DNA of 64,000 nt from contig CAJJBH010000055.1 of NCBI GenBank assembly GCA_905182355.1, positions 1 through 64,000 of the forward strand. The letters are read 5' to 3'. This DNA comes from an uncultured Paracoccaceae bacterium. Its GTDB lineage: Bacteria; Pseudomonadota; Alphaproteobacteria; Rhodobacterales; Rhodobacteraceae. The translations under genes and the position numbers were made by a program. This document shows, in pieces, positions 54,594 to 63,011 of the stretch. Numbering within the stretch: the first letter of the stretch is position 1; each line of letters opens with the position of its first letter. The notes under the pieces were generated by a model. The model was not told where the DNA came from and did no database searches. It saw nothing but the letters and a program-made list of their open reading frames with translations.

Positions 54594-55616
54594 ATGGGAA
54601 TTCCTTGTATGCAGATCGGTAACGAAAAGACCCTAATGCTCTCCGTGATGCGCAATGAGGCACCATATATATTGGAATGGGTTGCGCACCATTTTACTCT
54701 AGGTATTGATGACCTTCTAATCTTTACTAATTTTTGCACCGACAATACGGACAAGATTTTGGATCGTTTGGAAGTCTTGATGCCCCATCGGGTCAAACAT
54801 CAACCAAACCCCAAGGTCATGTTTCCAAACCGCGGTATGTGGCACATTATGGCGCTGCGATATGCGGGGCATTTTGGACGCTATCGTGCAGCAGATTGGC
54901 TGTATGTCACGGACGCGGATGAATTTCTAAATTTAAAAACTGGTGTTGCCACTTTGGATGAATTGTTTGAAGCAACAGGTCCCGCAGACGCAGTTTCATT
55001 TACGTCCGTTGCTTTCAACAGCAACGGTCAAAAGTATGCGTCGTCCGATCCTGTGACGCAAAGATTCACCCAAACCTCTACAGATTTTGAAGGGGCGGCA
55101 GCAGCAGAGGAACCTGCGCTTACAGCCGTCAAAACACTGTTCCGTAATTCGGTGGTTGGTCCACGCCGTCCCCATCGCCCCGTCACAAATGAATTTTCAG
55201 CGACGGGATTAAAATGGATCAATGGATCAGGCGCACAACTGCCTGCAAGTTGGACTGATGGCTCTGGCAAAGCCATCGACGGGTTTGGCACCCGCGATTT
55301 TGCCCAAGTTAACCATTACGCAATCAAAAGTGCTGCCGAATTCCTGTTAAAGGTCGATCGCGGTGACGCTGTTAATGCGGATCGTCTTGGTGCTTCGGAA
55401 AAATATTGGACGCATGGCAATCGAACGGGCGTCGCAGATAAGTCAGGTGTTGGCCTATCGGTCGAGGGTAAGGAAATGTACGACTACTTCCTATCAGATC
55501 CTGAACTGCGTGCTCTGCATGAAGAGTCTTTTGATATACGCGAAGCGCAGCTTGCCGATATCCTAAAAACTGATGGTGGCGAAAAACTGGCCCGTGCAAT
55601 TGGTTATTTCGATTAA
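54594..55616 (+). CDS. Glycosyltransferase family 2 protein (Glyco_tranf_2_4 type), copy 1
   Basis: The product is 340 residues. It shares the layout of two other genes nearby (55626-57428 and 58415-59437): MRNEAPYILEWVAHHFTLGIDDLLIFTNFCTDNTDKILDRL at the N-terminus, ADWLYVTDADEFLNL with the DxD-like motif in the middle and AQVNHYAIKSAAEFLLKVDRGD near the end. These proteins act on the cytosolic side in capsule or exopolysaccharide synthesis. ATG 54594 is used. A start at 54609 is also possible. It is on the opposite strand from the main cluster and divergent from the GT90 gene, with about 210 bp for a shared promoter region. Confidence 0.82.
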   Translation: MGIPCMQIGNEKTLMLSVMRNEAPYILEWVAHHFTLGIDDLLIFTNFCTDNTDKILDRLEVLMPHRVKHQPNPKVMFPNRGMWHIMALRYAGHFGRYRAADWLYVTDADEFLNLKTGVATLDELFEATGPADAVSFTSVAFNSNGQKYASSDPVTQRFTQTSTDFEGAAAAEEPALTAVKTLFRNSVVGPRRPHRPVTNEFSATGLKWINGSGAQLPASWTDGSGKAIDGFGTRDFAQVNHYAIKSAAEFLLKVDRGDAVNADRLGASEKYWTHGNRTGVADKSGVGLSVEGKEMYDYFLSDPELRALHEESFDIREAQLADILKTDGGEKLARAIGYFD

Positions 55617-55625
55617 GGCTTTAGG

Positions 55626-57428
55626 TTAGCTGCTTGGATCGCGATCAATAATAATCGCCTCAGGAACCGAAAGGTCTTCATTTGGCTGCATACCGGTCTT
55701 AATGCTATCGTTGGAATGCGCGTGGAAAGCACGTGCTGCATTTCCAATCAACGCAATACGTCGGACACTGCCAAAATTGATCTGGGCCAATAAGTCGCTG
55801 GCAAGCTCTTCGTAACTGATACGGATAACATCAGGTTCGAACTGCGCAATTAGGTCATCAACTGCCGCCACGGTTTTCTTTGGATCACCCTCATGAACAA
55901 TTTGAGTATTGGACTGTTCATACCGTTCCCCGAAGTCGAACGCGTTTCGCTCAAGGATACAATCAGCGATCACAGTTCGGGACGCGTTGTCCTCTTGCGC
56001 ATGGACGTGAGTGCGTTCTTGTAAATTGCACACATACATGGGCAGGAAATTTACACCTGATCCCAAATCCAAAAGCCGATCACCATCCTGCACAACCCGT
56101 TCCGTAAGCCGCGCCAATTTGCGTAGATATTTGCCACGCATGACCATATCCAACATTGATGGCGCAAAAACGCGCACATCTGCTGGGACTTCGATCCCAT
56201 GGTTTGAAATCCAATCAACTGCAGATTCCACCGACACATCAATTTCGCCAACGACGAACCCGTCACCGCCCTCAGACGTATCACGGAATTCTGGTGACGG
56301 CTTGGTCCGCCGTTCTTCCATAGGGCGATCCGAATTTTGTTTTTCAACACGCGACATCAACGCTTTGATTTCATCAGGATCACGCGCCTTGGGCGGCTTT
56401 GCCTCGACCTGAGTTATCGGAATTTTACCCGCTTCAATCAAACCTGATTTCAGTTCCGCATATGCGTCAGTCATACGATATTCATCAAGGCGGGCTTCGA
56501 CCCGATCAAGCGCATCGTAATGTAATTTAGACAAAACTGGGTCTGTCAATAATTCGTCCATGATCTTCTTGCGCTGCTCAGTGTACCGCAAAACTTTGTC
56601 ATCATGAACTTCGTTACGATCTTGAAGTGCCCAATAGTCAGAATTGTATTTGTCTTTTTTGTTGTTCACGTTGCCGCGAAATTTGCGGATCGCATAACTG
56701 TCGACCGACTTTACCGCATAATGGTTCAACTGCGCCCATTGATAGCCAACTGTTCGGCGGATCGAACGCCAACCACGGAACTTGAAATAATCCTCCATCG
56801 GCAGGCCAGACCCGTTCAACCATTTCACAGTGTCGGGAAATTCGGTCTCAAGGTGACGGTTTTTGATTGATGGGCGATGGATACCTAACTTCCAATAATC
56901 GTGGTCGAACTTGAAGAACGTCTTTACGCCCCACCCTTTATTCCAAGTTGGCGGTGCCGCATAAAGGTATTGTTCAGTGACCGGATCACGACTCCACTCC
57001 ACCACGTTACCCGACCCAAAAATACGCCAAGTGATAACGATACCGTTGGCGTCACCCGCAGCGTCTAACATCGGATCAAGCGTGCCATCGCCGTAATTGA
57101 TGCACAGAAACTCGTCCGCATCAAACATCAACACCCAGTCAGCTTCGCGTACCTTAGGTTCGGCTTGAGCGTGCTTCATTGCAGATGGTTGTGGTTTAAC
57201 ACCTTCGGGAATATCGTTGCGACGGTGATAGCCAAACCCCAACTCTTCCAAACGGATCAACATATCGTCGGTTCCGTCGGAACAATCATTGGTATATACA
57301 AGGATTTTGGTAAACCCGACAGCAAGGTGATGGGCGTACCACTCCAAAAGAAATGGTGCCTCATCTTTCATCATCGAAATCGCCAGCAGGTTACCATGCG
57401 AACTTTTATGCGGTTTTAGTTTCATCAA
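55626..57428 (-). CDS. Glycosyltransferase family 2 fused to a methyltransferase-like domain
   Basis: The product is 600 residues. The first 320 or so are the same GT2 type as its neighbours: SMMKDEAPFLLEWYAHHLAVGFTKILVYTNDCSDGTDDML, DWVLMFDADEFLCI and QLNHYAVKSVDSYAIRKFRGN. A polar linker (about 340-400) leads into a second domain with DRLLDLGSGVNFLPMYVC (SAM-binding loop like) and IAQFEPDVIRISYEELASDL, resembling FkbM-type methyltransferases. The fusion suggests that one protein adds and methylates a sugar. It is convergent with the copy-1 gene (10 bp apart) and follows the GT32-like gene by 15 bp. Confidence 0.8.
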   Translation of the reverse strand: MMKLKPHKSSHGNLLAISMMKDEAPFLLEWYAHHLAVGFTKILVYTNDCSDGTDDMLIRLEELGFGYHRRNDIPEGVKPQPSAMKHAQAEPKVREADWVLMFDADEFLCINYGDGTLDPMLDAAGDANGIVITWRIFGSGNVVEWSRDPVTEQYLYAAPPTWNKGWGVKTFFKFDHDYWKLGIHRPSIKNRHLETEFPDTVKWLNGSGLPMEDYFKFRGWRSIRRTVGYQWAQLNHYAVKSVDSYAIRKFRGNVNNKKDKYNSDYWALQDRNEVHDDKVLRYTEQRKKIMDELLTDPVLSKLHYDALDRVEARLDEYRMTDAYAELKSGLIEAGKIPITQVEAKPPKARDPDEIKALMSRVEKQNSDRPMEERRTKPSPEFRDTSEGGDGFVVGEIDVSVESAVDWISNHGIEVPADVRVFAPSMLDMVMRGKYLRKLARLTERVVQDGDRLLDLGSGVNFLPMYVCNLQERTHVHAQEDNASRTVIADCILERNAFDFGERYEQSNTQIVHEGDPKKTVAAVDDLIAQFEPDVIRISYEELASDLLAQINFGSVRRIALIGNAARAFHAHSNDSIKTGMQPNEDLSVPEAIIIDRDPSS

Positions 57429-57443
57429 AGGTGCCTAAGCGAT

Positions 57444-58250
57444 CTATCGCAAAGCTCTGGAGGGATCGATGCCGATCTGCTTACACATGCGGGCAGCATA
57501 CGAACCAGGCAGCGGTTCGTTCTTTTCCCACCAAGGCTTTGTGCCGTTGGTGTACAGGTGAACGGACAGAGTATTTTCTGTAAAGTGCCCTTCAACGTTT
57601 CCATGAGGGTCATAGAACACGTCGTTCAATTGAAATGGCACTGGATAAAGAACATCACGGTCACTGGCTTTTTCAAACTGGCCTGTCTGTTTCGCAAAAT
57701 AGGTAAATGCCTGAGGTCCAAAAGCGGTGCGCTCTGCATTATAAATTCGCGCGGCATGGGACAGACTTGTGTTTTGGCGATCATACTTCTTTCGCTGGTT
57801 TTTGTTCCACCACGCTGGATACTCAGGCAAATTATCGTAATAATCCAGTAACTGGTCCATCAGTTCACATTCACGGGGCATACCGACGACGCCACAGTTC
57901 AAGGCACCCGCCATCCCATGACGACCAAAGATATATTCTTCATCGTCTGGGAACGGCTGATGGCAAAACGCATCGCAATCAATCCAGATTGCACCCGTTT
58001 TTTGGATCATCTTGTAACGAAAGACGTTCGATAAAAAGGAGGCACTTGTCGCCTCAACCAATTCACGGTCCAAATCCATAATCTCGGATGCCGGGCGCAC
58101 TTCGATGCCATCCGGCACATTTGACACTTTGTCGGCGCAATACAGAATGGTTTTATGACCCTGCACGACATGCGACATCAGGCACAATTGATTTAAATAG
58201 TGTAGCTTTTCACCAATCCATAGGGAGGCGACTGCGCGACGTTCACTCAT
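57444..58250 (-). CDS. GT32-like glycosyltransferase
   Basis: The 268-residue protein is of the capsular polysaccharide synthesis / alpha-1,4-glycosyltransferase type. The N-terminal ASLWIGEKLHYLNQLCLMSHVVQGHK begins the GT-A fold. FRYKMIQKTGAIWIDCDAFCHQPFP holds the DxD (D-C-D) of the GT32 family. Late in the protein, LSVHLYTNGTKPWWEK contains the His of the family. ATG 58250 follows a purine-rich AAAGAGGACAGC. It shares the minus strand with the GT2-methyltransferase gene and probably its transcript. Donor and acceptor unknown. Confidence 0.8.
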   Translation of the reverse strand: MSERRAVASLWIGEKLHYLNQLCLMSHVVQGHKTILYCADKVSNVPDGIEVRPASEIMDLDRELVEATSASFLSNVFRYKMIQKTGAIWIDCDAFCHQPFPDDEEYIFGRHGMAGALNCGVVGMPRECELMDQLLDYYDNLPEYPAWWNKNQRKKYDRQNTSLSHAARIYNAERTAFGPQAFTYFAKQTGQFEKASDRDVLYPVPFQLNDVFYDPHGNVEGHFTENTLSVHLYTNGTKPWWEKNEPLPGSYAARMCKQIGIDPSRALR

Positions 58251-58414
58251 ACTGCTGTCCTCTTTAATGACACTTTTTCAGTGCTCGTTTCCTGTTTGCA
58301 AGATAGCGCAGCCAATTGGCCTTTGTAAACAAGGGCTTCAGCGCAAAGATTGACTTGTTGTAAACAGCATGACAAAAAAAATGGGTTAACTCGCAACCAA
58401 CTCGGAGCCAAACC

Positions 58415-59437
58415 ATGAATATAATGGCTGTGACATGTATGCGAAACGAAGCACCCTATTGCCTAGAGTGGATAGCGCATCATCGCGCTGCAGGGTTTAC
58501 TAATTTTTTGATATATACCCACGATTGCACAGATGGCACAGACACACTGCTGGACCTATTGCCCGGTGTGACCCACGTTCCGTTTCAATCAACAGATGGT
58601 AAATCACCACAATGGAGTGCAATGAAACTGGCGGACAAGCATCCGCTTATGAAAGCAACAGCGTGGGCGATGTTTTTTGACTGCGACGAGTTTCTTTGTC
58701 TTGCGGAGCCGCTTACCTCAGTGACCGACCTCATTCGGTCAGTTCCAGAAAACACCGATGCGATAGCCCTTCAATGGAGGTTGTTTGGATCTTCGGGGCT
58801 TGTTGATTGGAGCGCAGGATTAACTTTAGAACGCTTTGAAATGGCTGCGCCATCCGATTTGGCGTTGCCCGCCGGACATTTCTTTAAAGCACTCTTTCAA
58901 CCATCCAAATTTCAAAAAATTGGTGTTCATCGGCCAAAAAACAAGAAGGCCCACCTTCCTAGTTGGAATTTGGGTGGGACTGTCACAGCACCTCATACCT
59001 TCGCGTCAGATGATGGACGCATCAACTTATTTGGGCTGACTTCATCACCCGCAGCCGCTTGGTTGAACCATTACTCGACAAGGTCGGTTACTGAGTTTCT
59101 GGTGAAGCGAGAACGTGGCCTGCCCAACCGCCAATCCAAGAACATCGACTTAAGCTATTGGGCCGAGCGGAATTTCAATACAGTGAAAGACCCTTCAATC
59201 CAGTCCATGATCCACTCCACACGCGAGGTACTTGAAGAGTTACAAAGTTTGGACGGCGTAGCGGTTCATGTGAATTTGGGCGTCAAAACCCATCAAAGCG
59301 TCTTTGAGCACGCCATGAAAATCCCAAAAAATGTTATGTTTTTTCTGCACCTGTCACTTCTGTCCGGAAGTAAATCACCAAGCAAGATGGAGATCGAACA
59401 GCATCTCGTAAGGCTTGCGAATGCGACCGACGGCTAA
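58415..59437 (+). CDS. Glycosyltransferase family 2 protein (Glyco_tranf_2_4 type), copy 3
   Basis: The 340-residue protein is a paralogue of the GT2 genes at 54594 and 55626: MRNEAPYCLEWIAHHRAAGFTNFLIYTHDCTDGTDTLLDLL, AMFFDCDEFLCLAEP (DxD-like) and AWLNHYSTRSVTEFLVKRERG. A C-terminal 70-residue helical tail follows. It is divergent from the GT32-like gene, with 165 bp between starts. Its stop overlaps the last codon of an IS3 transposase remnant on the other strand, so the right end of the glycan cluster is bordered by mobile DNA. Confidence 0.82.
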   Translation: MNIMAVTCMRNEAPYCLEWIAHHRAAGFTNFLIYTHDCTDGTDTLLDLLPGVTHVPFQSTDGKSPQWSAMKLADKHPLMKATAWAMFFDCDEFLCLAEPLTSVTDLIRSVPENTDAIALQWRLFGSSGLVDWSAGLTLERFEMAAPSDLALPAGHFFKALFQPSKFQKIGVHRPKNKKAHLPSWNLGGTVTAPHTFASDDGRINLFGLTSSPAAAWLNHYSTRSVTEFLVKRERGLPNRQSKNIDLSYWAERNFNTVKDPSIQSMIHSTREVLEELQSLDGVAVHVNLGVKTHQSVFEHAMKIPKNVMFFLHLSLLSGSKSPSKMEIEQHLVRLANATDG

Positions 59438-59545
59438 AGTCCACGGGGTGCCATATCTACGCTGTCTGCATCTGGGTTAAAGAATGTCTCAATGTAGTCA
59501 AACACGTTTGATTTTGTGTCTTCACTAGCTTTTGGTGTTATGCGA
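59434..59545 (-). mobile_element. Remnant of an IS3-family transposase (orfB 3' end)
   Basis: The minus-strand frame ending at TAG 59434-59436 reads ...SEDTKSNVFDYIETFFNP then diverges. SNVFDYIETFFNP matches the conserved C-terminal segment VFDYIExFYN of IS3 orfB (integrase catalytic core). The rest of the element is missing or scrambled. It overlaps the stop codon of the copy-3 glycosyltransferase gene. Confidence 0.6.
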
Positions 59546-59837
59546 CGGGTACGTTCTCACTTCAGCAGGTTGAGCCGGATGACCTATTGTTTCTTGTCGC
59601 CTTACACGCAGAACGCGCGCGGGACAGACCTACGAATGTCGCAACCTTTATTGCCCTTTGTGATGTATGGAAGCTTAGGCCTGTCTGACACACCAATTGT
59701 TTGCGGCCAAAAAAAATAGCCCGCGAAGATCCAAGGCTATATTCAGTTTCAACACCTTAGCTGGAGGTTGGCTGCAGGAGGGCGCGACCGCCGAAACCTA
59801 CCATCTCTCGTCGGCAGTGGGCCTGTCGTGGCTTAGT
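59546..59837. other. Spacer with degraded insertion-sequence DNA
   Basis: About 290 bp between IS3 fragments. A 67-codon plus-strand frame (59516-59719) is present but looks like an antisense by-product of IS DNA and has no recognisable family. I see no RNA gene. The segment probably belongs to decayed insertion sequences. Confidence 0.4.
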
Positions 59838-59921
59838 CCGCTCCTTTGATAGCATATTATGCAGCAAAGGAGCGGTACCATGGGACGGACACAAACGGAC
59901 GAATTCCGCAGGGACGATTGA
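59838..59921 (+). mobile_element. Remnant of an IS3-family orfA with an upstream inverted repeat
   Basis: CCGCTCCTTTG (59838-59848) and CAAAGGAGCGG (59865-59875) form a perfect 11-bp inverted repeat that carries the GGAG ribosome-binding site. ATG 59880 then reads MGRTQTDEFRRDD and stops at 59919-59921. MGRTQTDEFR is the usual N-terminus of a roseobacter IS3 orfA. The rest of the gene is gone. This fragment lies 70 bp from the 3' end of csgG. Confidence 0.6.
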
Positions 59922-59992
59922 GGAATTGCGATGACACCCCTACCCTGAGCCCAACCAAGCCGCGCAGGACTCACTCAGCTGAAAAATTTGCG

Positions 59993-61045
59993 TCAAAAAA
60001 TATTTTTACGCTCAACTTCTTGTAAAACTCCCGATAAGGCTAGCCTAAGGGCAGCGTCCAACGCAAAAGATCGAGGTTCATTGATGACTTGTCCCGCTTC
60101 CAACTCCAACACGGTGTTGTGCGTAACGTAACCTGAGGCGGTGCTCTGATTACGGAAAGACTCCACCACTTGCGTTACAGTTTTTTCCGCTAGAATTTCA
60201 GAGGTTGTAACATCGGCGAAACGCAAATTCACTGTAATTATGTCTTTGCGCATTTGTTTGGTCCCGCCAACATTAAGAATACGCACCCCGCTACCGCCGC
60301 TTGCGACATCGCTGTCATAGGCAACAACTGCACCAGTGATCACATAACGCGCAATCTTCAGGTTTTTCAGTGGGTTCGGCACGGCAAAGGGTGAAAAAGG
60401 GATCTCTGGATCGACTTTTGATTTCAGTTCTTTCTCATAACGGTTCAAGTTCGCGGTTGTTTGTTCAATAGGAGGAAGGTCAGGGTTTAAGGAAGGTTGG
60501 CCCGGGCCGTTCAAACCGTAGTCTGTGTTGATCTGTGTCTGCAAACCCGCGATTTCAACGGCAATCTTATCTTTATCCGCTTGTATTCTCAGCCGTTCGT
60601 TTTGCACGTGAATTCGCTGCTGTGCTTCGACGGCTTGTCCGTTTTTAATCCGTCGTTCCTGCAGCACAGGTTCTAAGAACCGGCGTTCAAGAACTCTGAA
60701 CCACGTTCCACCACCGACATCGCCAAGAGCGCTTACAACGTAGGCATCCGCACCTTGTGAGACTGCTTTTGACAGCTCTGCAAAGTTGTCGTTTTCGGTG
60801 TTTTGGCCGGTAAAATCTGGAAAATCATAGACTGCTACATTGATTTTCGACGATCTGCGACGCATCGTTTCAAGCGGTTGATATTCAGTAGCTGAACGTG
60901 CGACCACCTCACCGCCACCCTCCGCTTTAGTCTGAAGTTTATCGTACTCTGCCATAGTACACGCGCTAAGTGCGAAAATAGCCATCAGACTGAACCAAAC
61001 GGCTTTGGACTTACCGCCCTTCTTTTCTAGGATTGGTCTCATCAT
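59993..61045 (-). CDS. csgG: CsgG-family curli secretion lipoprotein
   Basis: The 350-residue protein is the outer-membrane pore for curli subunits. The signal ends in lipobox LSAC (acylated Cys about residue 29). Family segments are INVAVYDFPDFTGQNTE, GGGTWFRVLERRFLEPVLQERRI, ARYVITGAVVAYDSDVASGG and VRILNVGGTKQMRKDIITVNLRFADV, then the C-terminal helix. It is about 70 residues longer than E. coli CsgG, mainly through a Gln/Glu-rich, partly coiled insertion around residues 140-210. The start overlaps the csgF stop (ATGA). It could also belong to the related HfaB holdfast group, but the csgF neighbour favours CsgG. Confidence 0.92.
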   Translation of the reverse strand: MMRPILEKKGGKSKAVWFSLMAIFALSACTMAEYDKLQTKAEGGGEVVARSATEYQPLETMRRRSSKINVAVYDFPDFTGQNTENDNFAELSKAVSQGADAYVVSALGDVGGGTWFRVLERRFLEPVLQERRIKNGQAVEAQQRIHVQNERLRIQADKDKIAVEIAGLQTQINTDYGLNGPGQPSLNPDLPPIEQTTANLNRYEKELKSKVDPEIPFSPFAVPNPLKNLKIARYVITGAVVAYDSDVASGGSGVRILNVGGTKQMRKDIITVNLRFADVTTSEILAEKTVTQVVESFRNQSTASGYVTHNTVLELEAGQVINEPRSFALDAALRLALSGVLQEVERKNIF

Positions 61046-61437
61046 ACTCCCGGTACAACTATTTGGGTCGTTGAAATTCCATCGGCAAGCGTCACAACAA
61101 CGTCGCCATTTATTGTGTCGTAACTCACATCCAATTCACCAACTGTGAAATTCCCTGAAGCTGTTGCGTCGTCGCCAAAAATTTTGCTGACAATATCAGA
61201 GGCAAGCGTTGTCAGCAGTCGTCGTTCAAGATCTTCCGCAAAAGTTTTAATCTGCGAATCCTCTGTTTCTGTCACTTTTGGGCGCTTTTGGCTGTCCAAC
61301 AACGAAAGGTAATAGGATGTATTTATTGCGTTTCCGCCAAATGCAGGCAATTGAAAAGAAAAATTATATCCGCCGGCCTGGGCACACATTGTACTGCCCG
61401 CAATTAGGATCGTCGCAAGAACTAGGGTAGGTTTCAT
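61042..61437 (-). CDS. csgF: CsgF curli assembly factor
   Basis: The 131-residue protein has a signal peptide (MKPTLVLATILIAGSTMCAQA) and then GGYNFSFQLPAFGGNAINTSYYLSLLDSQ. The latter is the conserved N-terminal segment by which CsgF inserts into the CsgG pore. The C-terminal beta part reads GNFTVGELDVSYDTINGDVVVTLADG. It is secreted to the outer surface and helps nucleate the fibre. Its stop overlaps the csgG start, so both are made together. About 95 bp with a terminator hairpin separate it from the fibre-subunit gene upstream. Confidence 0.92.
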   Translation of the reverse strand: MKPTLVLATILIAGSTMCAQAGGYNFSFQLPAFGGNAINTSYYLSLLDSQKRPKVTETEDSQIKTFAEDLERRLLTTLASDIVSKIFGDDATASGNFTVGELDVSYDTINGDVVVTLADGISTTQIVVPGV

Positions 61438-61466
61438 TTATCGGCCTCCGAGACGGGCATTGAATC

Positions 61467-61499
61467 TAAAAATGCAGGGGGAGAATCCCCCCCCTGCAT
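61467..61499 (-). terminator. Intrinsic terminator between csgA-like gene and csgFG
   Basis: ATGCAGGGGG (61472-61481) pairs perfectly with CCCCCTGCAT (61490-61499), loop 8 nt. Read on the minus strand, the stem is followed by TTTTTAG. This is a classical Rho-independent terminator 34 bp after the fibre-gene stop. Partial readthrough would give much more subunit than secretion factors, as in other curli operons. Confidence 0.8.
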
Positions 61500-61532
61500 C
61501 CAAATGGACGTTATTTTAGCCCACGTTACTGT

Positions 61533-62651
61533 TTAGTTTTGGCGGAGATTGATGTTGCCACCATTTCCAACCATATTGACAGTCAGTACTTTGTCGTGTG
61601 CAGTCTGCGTAGCGGAGAAGTTGTTGTTGTCTCCATGCTGCGTTAGGTTGATGGCGCTACGGGAACCAGTCTGGTTGGTGTATGACGAGTTATGGTCTCC
61701 GTTTTGGCTAACGTTTAGAGTATTACCACCGTAATAACCTGCTTGGATGGCGGTCACGTTGTTTCCACGGCCAGATGTCATAATGTTAACGGAGTTAGCC
61801 TGATATTGTGACATACCGTTGTAGTTGCCCTGGTAAACCGTTGTATTGTTGTCCGAACCTGATTGATAAAGCGTTGCACTGCTGGTGTTATATTGGCGCA
61901 AAGTGGTGTTGTTGCCAGTACCATATTGTTGAACATTGGTATATGAATTGTCGCTAGATTGCAACAAATCAGCATTGTTACGTGCACCAGATTGATAAAG
62001 ATAGGCGTAGTTATTGTCGCCTAGTTGGCTAAGCACGGCACTGTTTAATTGGCCATGTTGCGATGCGTTCAAGTTGTTGTCTTGCGCCGCAGTTACCGCG
62101 CCACGCTGATAAGTATTTGAATAGGCATAATAGTGGTTCCAAGTTGATTCTTGGCCGTAATCTCTACCCAAGTTACTTACGTAGCTAGTATAATTGTAAC
62201 GACGTAGTTTTTGTGAACCAGTCGCGTAACGCCGGGTTGTCTCTGTATATACGGTGTCTGAACCCTGTGAGAAGTTCAGCGAGTTTGCAATTCCGCTTTG
62301 GTTAGTAGTAGCTTCGTTACCGTTACCAACCTGCTTTGCTGCACTGTAGTCAGTCGGAAAGTATGTATTCCGTGTCGTGGCATAGGAAACATCAGTAGTA
62401 TCCCTAGACTGGTAATTATAATACCAATAGTAAGAACCGATAGATCGCCAGCCAGTGTCAGACATGCGTGTTGAACCAGTGTAATAAGATGAAGTGTTCC
62501 GCGGAGCAGCTTTACCAATCGTGTTACCAACACCTGAAATGGTGGTATTCAAATCATTTTGGCCACCTTGGCTGGAATAGATGATTTCGTTTGCATGCGC
62601 TGCGCCTGCCATAACAATCGTTGAAACGCTGACGAGTAATAATTTTTTCAT
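61533..62651 (-). CDS. Curlin-repeat amyloid subunit (CsgA-like)
   Basis: The product is 372 residues. The signal peptide MKKLLLVSVSTIVMAGAAHA is followed by about 65 residues rich in Tyr, Thr and Ser (GSYYWYYNYQSRD). A series of curlin-like repeats then runs to the end, with N-x-(A/T)-x-x-x-Q-x-G-x-x-N spacing (NQSGIANSLNFSQGSD, SQHGQLNSAVLSQLGDNN, TQHGDNNNFSATQ). These stacked beta-turns form amyloid fibres on the cell surface. It is more than twice the length of E. coli CsgA (151). ATG 62651 is preferred to a start 75 bp upstream because the signal peptide begins there. No separate csgB or csgE is in the window. Confidence 0.85.
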   Translation of the reverse strand: MKKLLLVSVSTIVMAGAAHANEIIYSSQGGQNDLNTTISGVGNTIGKAAPRNTSSYYTGSTRMSDTGWRSIGSYYWYYNYQSRDTTDVSYATTRNTYFPTDYSAAKQVGNGNEATTNQSGIANSLNFSQGSDTVYTETTRRYATGSQKLRRYNYTSYVSNLGRDYGQESTWNHYYAYSNTYQRGAVTAAQDNNLNASQHGQLNSAVLSQLGDNNYAYLYQSGARNNADLLQSSDNSYTNVQQYGTGNNTTLRQYNTSSATLYQSGSDNNTTVYQGNYNGMSQYQANSVNIMTSGRGNNVTAIQAGYYGGNTLNVSQNGDHNSSYTNQTGSRSAINLTQHGDNNNFSATQTAHDKVLTVNMVGNGGNINLRQN

Positions 62652-63011
62652 ATTGTGCCTTACTTGGTTGGTTAAAGTAGCTTGCGTGGAAATCGTGGCT
62701 ATCAAAGCAGGGGCTGCACTCGTCACTGACCGTTAGCGCTGGGGTGGGGCAATCATACACATGTACTACTCACGCTAATGTGTCGACTTTCATACGAACG
62801 ATACCTTTCTGGCATATACGTTCGATAGTTTTGTAACTTACGATTCCAATATAGTTCTCGTTAGGATAGAAACCTTCAGCGCGTGCTATCACGCATTCGT
62901 CGCCAGCGAATGAAAAACCAGAACGACGAATCAACGCAGACAACGATTATCTGCACGACTTGATTGGTCAGTTCGCAGCGAAGAATATCTTATCTCAGTA
63001 GCTATGGGGTT
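62652..63011. other. Region upstream of the curli operon
   Basis: About 360 bp that should hold the promoter of the fibre-subunit gene. A 57-codon minus-strand frame (62770-62943, TTG start, containing GFSFAGDECVIARAEGFYP) is open but unassigned. It may be a real small gene or the decayed 3' part of a regulator. I see no clear promoter boxes and no RNA gene. Confidence 0.35.

Noticed and set aside
59516..59719. 67-codon plus-strand frame after the third GT2 gene
   Set aside because: It is antisense to, or adjacent to, an IS3 orfB remnant and has no start signal or recognisable domain.
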